Source: DATLAN01 sp035527455
GTDB taxonomy: Bacteria; Planctomycetota; Planctomycetia; Pirellulales; Thermoguttaceae
Direction: 5' to 3'
Assembly (NCBI GenBank): GCA_035527455.1
Contig: DATLAN010000098.1
Span: forward strand, 1 to 27,036
Length of the DNA: 27,036 nt
This document shows positions 25,201-27,036 of this stretch, piece by piece; position 1 is the stretch's first letter; every line of letters begins with the position of its first letter. The position numbers and the translations under genes were made by a program. Under the pieces are notes generated by a model. The model had not been told where the DNA came from and did no database searches. It was given only the letters and a program-made list of their open reading frames with translations.

Positions 25201-25311
25201 GCTCCCGACCGCAGACGGCTGGGCGGCACAAACCACCGCTGCCCAGCACACGGCCGTCATCGTCAGGACCATACGGAAAAGGCCGACTGCGAAAGCTCTT
25301 CGTTCGTTCAT
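22282..25311 (-). CDS. Exported methyltransferase-like / PQQ beta-propeller fusion protein
   Basis: Start ATG 25311 is chosen over an upstream in-frame codon (25350) because AAGGGGA lies five bases before it and a signal peptide follows (residues 1-30, ending VCAA). The product is 1009 residues. Residues about 40-160 resemble a worn Rossmann methyltransferase core: GICAVVGLPTG, LLVYFQSP, DNVADVVLVSQAAYDGPAPNE, LRVLHPEGKAILG. Then comes the linker TDDWSHLYHGPDNNPLSTDR, a motif I associate with this planctomycete architecture. Residues about 200-1005 form a PQQ-type beta-propeller with repeats such as NGYNGTILWRRDVPE, SAEDGKLLWQKEHGN, DAATGKVKWYNDTSG and DVKTGEDVWYQKLP. It probably works outside the cytoplasm in binding or redox scaffolding. 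Catalysis is not evident. A Pro/Arg-rich insert (about residues 900-930) interrupts the last blades. Confidence 0.85.
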   Translation of the reverse strand: MNERRAFAVGLFRMVLTMTAVCWAAVVCAAQPSAVGSNARAALKKIGVTKGICAVVGLPTGVQADFVTDLAQGSELLVYFQSPVAEEVAAVREAAEAAGLLGQRVFVDQGNGNSIQLADNVADVVLVSQAAYDGPAPNEFLRVLHPEGKAILGDVQIVKPQPEGTDDWSHLYHGPDNNPLSTDRLARVPYLTQFLAGPKFCPMPEVTVAAGGRIFKAFGHIAHKANQNAMLNTMLCINGYNGTILWRRDVPEGFMIHRSTMIATPETLYFGDAESCKLIDARTGRVKDEIVLPEGLADGPVWKWMALEDGVLYALVGGEEIEVALQPSSTPGMGHWPWGMWQGHEYADPKTNFGFGRTFVAIDPASKKILWSHREEEYIDSRGVCMKNGRICFYSPEKFLGCLDAKEGAVAWKTSDAELLRAIGPNGRAQLYVTGYATQTYIKCDDRHLFFAGPQRSRLVVVSAEDGKLLWQKEHGNLQLVLRDDAIYAAGPGDTGSKMDYATGRQLAVLPTRRACTRATGSIDSIFYRTSGGTVRLDVASGAAHHVAPMRPPCQDGVIISDGLLYWGPWMCGCQLSLYGHVGLASAGGFDFHPAVDDSRLETGYDGPLGPELAVRPGDWPCYQGDNARTAVAKVEIPRRVKRYWTFQPSTPCRPTAPVTAGGVVFVGDESGVVRALGIASGLEHWKGYTDGSVFLPPAVADGRVFVGSADGRVYAFEAGTPGRMLWSFRAAPAEQRIPVFDKLISRWPVGGGVVVQDGVVYAAAGIVNYDGTYVYALDAATGKVKWYNDTSGTVSQARNSGVSLQGELQIRDGELRFAAGNVHDVARYDLATGKCLNAPNQSVQSSFRTAYYPYYPRYGKYLSFAHTYDDGKTLGYMASYDGVQHSRLTLLAPLSAGAAAPPRPTDRVTDRPADRQPGPQRKVLWQEQTGRVYNSFILGGDVLLTAGRTGPQDAAESFLAAMDVKTGEDVWYQKLPAGVVKGGTAVDADGHIVVSLEDGRVICFAAGE

Positions 25312-25376
25312 CTGAATCCCCTTGCTGCGAATGGGAAAGTGCGTACCCAACGCCGCCCGCTAAACATAGCTACAGT

Positions 25377-25390
25377 AGTTTCGTGAAACT
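25377..25390. promoter_or_regulatory. 14-bp palindrome AGTTTC-GT-GAAACT
   Basis: Perfect 6-bp arms around GT, about 66 bases upstream of the beta-propeller gene's start. It is a candidate regulator site for that gene. Confidence 0.35.
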
Positions 25391-25407
25391 GCGCACTGCG
25401 TGCTAAT

Positions 25408-25440
25408 CCCCAATCCCCAATCCCTAACCCCCTATTCCCC
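25408..25440 (-). other. G-quadruplex candidate from a near-heptamer repeat
   Basis: Five C-runs on the plus strand (25408-25411, 25415-25418, 25422-25424, 25428-25432, 25437-25440) are separated by three- or four-base spacers, as in AATCCCC repeated. The minus strand therefore has five G-runs of 3-5 with short loops, enough for an intramolecular quadruplex. It lies about 100 bases upstream of the beta-propeller gene, on that gene's coding strand. Confidence 0.7.
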
Positions 25441-25542
25441 GTGCTGGCGGAAGTGATACGCGCTGCCGTAGCGAGTGGTCTTGAACGGCTCCAGCTTCCC
25501 GTCGCCGCCGGGCTCTTCCGTCTTGGCCAGCAACCGTGCCAT
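25432..25542 (-). CDS. 36-residue ORF with a strong ribosome site, or the tail of a lost gene
   Basis: ATG 25542 is preceded by GAAAGGAGGAG, an excellent but closely spaced Shine-Dalgarno sequence. The peptide runs MARLLAKTEEPGGDGK, then LEPFKTTRYGSAYHFRQHGE and TAG at 25432. It is basic and has no membrane segment. The codons look natural and the peptide reads like the C-terminus of a larger protein. The frame stays open upstream to about 25911 but that part is rich in Arg/Pro and looks like noise. Alternatives are a small protein or a 3' remnant left by deletion, as in the T6SS cluster. Confidence 0.3.
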   Translation of the reverse strand: MARLLAKTEEPGGDGKLEPFKTTRYGSAYHFRQHGE

Positions 25543-26025
25543 CTCCTCCTTTCGATGAGTTGCCGGTCTTCCGGATTTTCGCAGATTCCCCAGCTGGAAG
25601 AAAGCCGCTCGAGGGATTGTGGCCTTGTTGCCGCGGGGATCCGCGGAGAGCGAACTTGCCCGGCAGCCCAGGCTTATCGAGGGGGCCGGAATGCCTCCCG
25701 GATGGTATTTCAGGTCAGGCGTCGGCTCGATGCGGACGCACGTTCCCACTCGCAGTGGTTCCCGCAGCGCCCATTTCTCGTCCGCAGCGCCCATTGGGAA
25801 GAAACTTCTTGGCCGGTTGCGTCGTCTGATAGTGTGAAGCAGTCCGGCGGCGACCTCCCCGGCGGGGTCAAGCGGCAGGAATCTGCGGCCAAACGCGACT
25901 TCCACCCCCACGATGCGGTGGATCTACGCTATGGTTGGGTATTGGCGTTGTCGCCCAACGATGGACCGAGGGGGATCGGGCCGTCGAGACGGAAAACAGA
26001 AACGTGCAGAATGAGGATTTGACGC
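25543..26025. other. Region without a recognisable gene before the DUF4139-like gene
   Basis: About 480 bases in which no frame gives a believable protein. An inverted repeat GTTGGG (25934-25939) and CCCAAC (25954-25959) may belong to the promoter of the rightward gene. The duplicated phrase GCGCCCATT occurs at about 25768 and 25788. Confidence 0.4.
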
Positions 26026-27036
26026 ATGTATCGATACCGATCCTTTCCGGCCCTTGCCGTGTTCTTCGGCCTGACGGCGACCAGTTTGGCCGCCGTCGAT
26101 CTGGTGACCATCCCGCGGCGGGAAGCCACGCAATTGACGATCTACAACTCCGAAGACATCACCATGGTCCGCGAGCACCGGTTGCTGACCGTCAAACGGG
26201 GCGTTAACCGCATTCAATTCTCCTGGGCAAACACCCTGATCGACCCGACCAGCATCGATTTTCGGATCCTCGACCAGGCCGACCAGGTCGACCTGATCGA
26301 CACCACCTTTCCCGCCGGGCGCAATGACGCGCTGCAGTGGAATATCCAGAGCCAACTGGACGGCAAGATTCCCGTGGAAATCCGCTACTTCACCAGCGGG
26401 ATCACCTGGGCCGCCGACTACGTGGGCATCGCCAACGAGGATGAAACCGAACTGAACTTGACCGGCTACGTCCGCGTGTTCAACAACTCGGGCGAACTCT
26501 ACGACAACGCCCAAACGCGGCTGGTCGTGGGCACGATCAACCTGGTCGAGAAGATCGCCATGTTGGCCACGAAACCTCCGCCCACGGCGACCGGCTATTA
26601 CGACCATGATGAGGAGGGAAAGGAGAAGATGCGGGAGGCATTTCGGGACAGCCTTCGCAAAGCGGAGACCTCGGCGTCCCCTGATGGCGGACCGCCCATG
26701 GACGCTCCTGCTACGCCGAAGAAGGTCGTCAAGGAGGGCCTCTCCGAGTATTTTCTTTTCACGATCGAGGGTCGCGAGGACATCAAGGACCAGGAGCCGA
26801 AACGGCTGGTCTCGATGAAAGTCGGCGAGGTGCCGCTGGAATGCTTTTATAAGCTTTCCGATCGGGACGGGGGAACGCAGTTCACGAAGTACTATCGCTT
26901 CAAGAACCTCAAGCTGCTCGACGACCAAGGCAATGAAATCGACCTTCCTGCCATGGAGAACCTGGGGCTTTCACCCCTGCCGGACGGAATGGTGAGACTC
27001 TTTTCCGAATACCGAAACAAGGACCTCGCTTACGTC
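26026..27036 (+). CDS. DUF4139-like exported protein, truncated by the window edge
   Basis: The frame from ATG 26026 stays open for 337 codons to the last base, so the 3' end is missing. A signal peptide is present (MYRYRSFPALAVFF..., cut near SLAAVD at about 22). The mature part has LTIYNSEDITMVREHR, RGVNRIQFSWANTLIDPTSI, IRYFTSGITWAADYVGIAN, GYVRVFNNSGELYDNAQTRL and VGTINLVEKIA, followed by a charged, Pro-rich linker (about 195-235), then EYFLFTIEGREDIKDQEPKR and FYKLSD. The YNSxxITMVREHR, ITWAADY and VFNNSGE patterns fit the DUF4139/mucoidy-inhibitor-like exported family. Function is unknown. TGAGGA lies about nine bases before the start. It is transcribed away from the rest of the window. 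Confidence 0.75.
   Translation, partial: MYRYRSFPALAVFFGLTATSLAAVDLVTIPRREATQLTIYNSEDITMVREHRLLTVKRGVNRIQFSWANTLIDPTSIDFRILDQADQVDLIDTTFPAGRNDALQWNIQSQLDGKIPVEIRYFTSGITWAADYVGIANEDETELNLTGYVRVFNNSGELYDNAQTRLVVGTINLVEKIAMLATKPPPTATGYYDHDEEGKEKMREAFRDSLRKAETSASPDGGPPMDAPATPKKVVKEGLSEYFLFTIEGREDIKDQEPKRLVSMKVGEVPLECFYKLSDRDGGTQFTKYYRFKNLKLLDDQGNEIDLPAMENLGLSPLPDGMVRLFSEYRNKDLAYV

Noticed and set aside
22336..25386. 1016-codon plus-strand frame opposite the beta-propeller gene
   Set aside because: Same reasoning: it mirrors the real minus-strand gene, which has a signal peptide and propeller repeats.
25924..26928. 334-codon minus-strand frame at the right edge
   Set aside because: It is antisense to the DUF4139-like frame that starts at 26026 and runs off the window; the latter has a signal peptide and family motifs.

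Overview
The window comes from a GC-rich bacterium, most likely a member of the Planctomycetota. The evidence is the mix of gene families: two PEP-CTERM surface proteins (one of 2673 residues with LamG-like, PA14-like and dockerin-like segments), an exported protein joining a methyltransferase-like domain to a PQQ-type beta-propeller, a DUF4139-type exported protein, and a planctomycete-style type VI secretion (T6SS) locus led by an alternative sigma factor. No rRNA, tRNA, CRISPR array or recognisable transposase was seen.

Bases 1-6830 are the most unusual part. After a 180-bp inverted-repeat element and a REP-like hairpin pair, the minus strand carries a T6SS cluster in which only tssE is complete. 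Reading in transcription order, the remains are a small unknown protein (frameshift), a FliA/WhiG-like sigma factor (frameshift, 3' end lost), tssC (5' part plus a central block), tagJ/impE (5' end lost at a REP-like repeat), tssE (intact), tssF (middle and end lost), tssG (end lost), tssH/clpV (start, middle and end lost), vgrG/tssI (one short block) and a large VWA-type protein (three blocks). Order and strand are those of a normal operon and the surviving blocks have no internal stops. This means either very recent erosion by many deletions or a compressed assembly. Two junctions are in frame and give long chimeric ORFs (sigma-TssC and TssF-TssG).

Bases 6831-8219 hold a palindrome-rich intergenic region, a 221-aa PEP-CTERM protein with a possible cohesin-like fold, and another REP-like hairpin. 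Bases 8220-10931 encode a 903-aa exported protein of unknown function. Bases 11022-19043 (minus) encode the giant PEP-CTERM protein. The PEP-CTERM proteins would be sorted by an exosortase encoded elsewhere and probably work at the cell surface.

Bases 19614-25311 carry a DsbD-type thiol:disulfide interchange protein (plus), a convergent PD-(D/E)XK nuclease-like protein (minus, overlapping by 6 bp), and the large methyltransferase-like/beta-propeller protein (minus). Bases 25312-26025 are mostly non-coding, with a strong G-quadruplex candidate and a 36-codon ORF. From 26026 a DUF4139-like exported protein runs off the right edge.

A 25-26 bp hairpin unit recurs eight times across the window, always at gene edges or at a broken gene. 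It is the main dispersed repeat here. All identifications come from reading translations by eye, without database searches.
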